Positions 63,455-64,000 of a stretch of DNA of 64,000 nucleotides are shown in pieces; the stretch's first letter is position 1; every line of letters begins with the position of its first letter. The position numbers were made by a program, and so were the translations under genes. This DNA is from JBFHIZ01 sp963666475 (GTDB lineage Bacteria; Bacillota; Clostridia; Lachnospirales; Lachnospiraceae): positions 905,887 to 969,886 of the forward strand of contig OY762821.2 of assembly GCA_963666475.2 (NCBI GenBank). Direction: 5' to 3'. The notes below the pieces were generated by a model. The model worked only from the letters and a program-made list of their open reading frames with translations. It had not been told where the DNA came from and searched no databases.

Positions 63455-64000
63455 ATGAAAAAGGGGATGCAGGAAAACGATGTGGAACTAAAAGGAAAGG
63501 CTGAAAATCTCTCTGAACTAGAGGAAATGTTTATTGAGGTTTTTGGAACACATCACTCGAATCCATTAAAGATTCTTTTGGGGTTATACAGGGGACAATA
63601 TCACAGACTAATTTTATCTGGTATTTTTTTCGTCATTAAACACGCATGTGTTTGGGCACTTCCAGTAGTTACTGCAAATGTAATAAACATTGCTTCACAA
63701 GATGGGATGGAAGGATTACCAAATATCATTATCAACATTTCTGTCTTGCTGGGGCTTGTGCTACTTAATTTTCCAGCCAACTATTTTTATGTTAGAACAA
63801 GAAGCAATGCCATTCGATATGTAGAGGCTGGACTTCGAGGAGCACTAGTAAGAAAGATGCAACACCTTTCCATTTCATATCATGTAGCAATGGAATCTGG
63901 CAGACTTCAGTCGAAAATCATGCGTGATGTAGAGGCAATAGAAACCCTTTCCACACAACTTTTTACAAACCTTTTGACAATCATTTTGAATGTTTTTGTA
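63455..64000 (+). CDS. ABC exporter, N-terminal membrane domain (partial, runs off window)
   Basis: The frame from ATG 63455 is open to the right edge (182 codons). TAGGAGGT at 63441-63448 is 6 nt upstream. A charged N-terminus of about 50 residues (ELKGKAENLSELEEMFIEVFG) precedes membrane helices at about 62-85 and 95-115, then the helical coupling region TRSNAIRYVEAGLRGALVRKMQHLSISYHV and RDVEAIETLST, typical of type-IV (MdlB/MsbA-like) ABC half-transporters. The ATPase domain is outside the window. It follows the GH43 gene by 48 bp and may be a separate unit; substrate unknown. Confidence 0.85.
   Translation, partial: MKKGMQENDVELKGKAENLSELEEMFIEVFGTHHSNPLKILLGLYRGQYHRLILSGIFFVIKHACVWALPVVTANVINIASQDGMEGLPNIIINISVLLGLVLLNFPANYFYVRTRSNAIRYVEAGLRGALVRKMQHLSISYHVAMESGRLQSKIMRDVEAIETLSTQLFTNLLTIILNVFV

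Noticed and set aside
1..64000. CRISPR arrays, tRNA/rRNA genes, insertion sequences, prophage
   Set aside because: No regularly spaced repeats, cloverleaf-like sequences, transposase or phage motifs were recognised by reading; a dedicated search was not possible here.

Overview
The window looks like chromosomal DNA of a low-GC, Gram-positive anaerobe of the Lachnospiraceae type (Butyrivibrio, Lachnospira or Roseburia-like). Support: AT-rich codon use, strong AGGAGG-type ribosome sites, lipoprotein signal peptides, a cdaA-cdaR-glmM operon, EpsG/MBOAT-type envelope polysaccharide genes, Bacillus-Yes/Yte-like pectin genes and a chemoreceptor that suggests motility. Genus-level placement is an inference from gene content only.

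Region by region. (1) 1-7239: core genes on the + strand: the end of an unknown gene, two unknown membrane or small genes, c-di-AMP synthase cdaA and its partner cdaR, glmM, then HPr and type-2 leuA, closed by strong terminators. (2) 7248-9021: two minus-strand genes, a DUF3048 lipoprotein and a DUF212 (divergent PAP2) membrane protein. (3) 9150-30228: a long co-directional surface-polysaccharide locus holding a degenerate Wzz-like co-polymerase, an EpsG/Wzy-like polymerase, an initiating phosphoglycosyltransferase, the UDP-L-FucNAc genes capE/F/G, about ten glycosyltransferases or GT-C-like membrane proteins, and an MBOAT acyltransferase with its SGNH partner. A PseC-like aminotransferase faces it from the minus strand (30271-31464). 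(4) 31587-38900: first half of a pectin-utilisation cluster: CE4 deacetylase-like protein, YesL, GH105, TIM-barrel isomerase, pectinesterase, LacI regulator and GH28 polygalacturonase. (5) 39083-49813: a second envelope-polysaccharide locus with GT-C-like proteins, GT2, flippase-like protein, GtrA, a kinase/HAD/nucleotidyltransferase cassette, and a second MBOAT/SGNH pair whose MBOAT is frameshifted. (6) 49922-51697: a chemoreceptor. (7) 51770-63406: second half of the pectin cluster: membrane AraC regulator, sugar-binding lipoprotein, two permeases (one with a 430-residue extension), a CE12-type acetylesterase and a GH43-ankyrin-GH43 fusion. (8) 63455-64000: start of an ABC exporter running off the window.

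How it fits together. All pectin enzymes seen here lack signal peptides, so the model is import of esterified, branched pectic oligosaccharides by the ABC transporter, followed by removal of methyl, acetyl and arabinose/xylose groups and backbone cleavage in the cytosol. Both halves carry similar 14-bp TGtAAnnnnTTnCA sites in promoter regions, pointing to shared LacI-family or CcpA control. glmM supplies GlcN-1-P, the precursor of UDP-GlcNAc, which the capE/F/G genes turn into UDP-L-FucNAc for the first polysaccharide.

The most unusual items are the GH43-ankyrin-GH43 protein, the extended permease with an apparent internal duplication, the kinase/HAD/nucleotidyltransferase cassette, and the decaying or phase-variable second O-acylation pair. 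I saw no rRNA, tRNA, CRISPR, transposase or phage gene.
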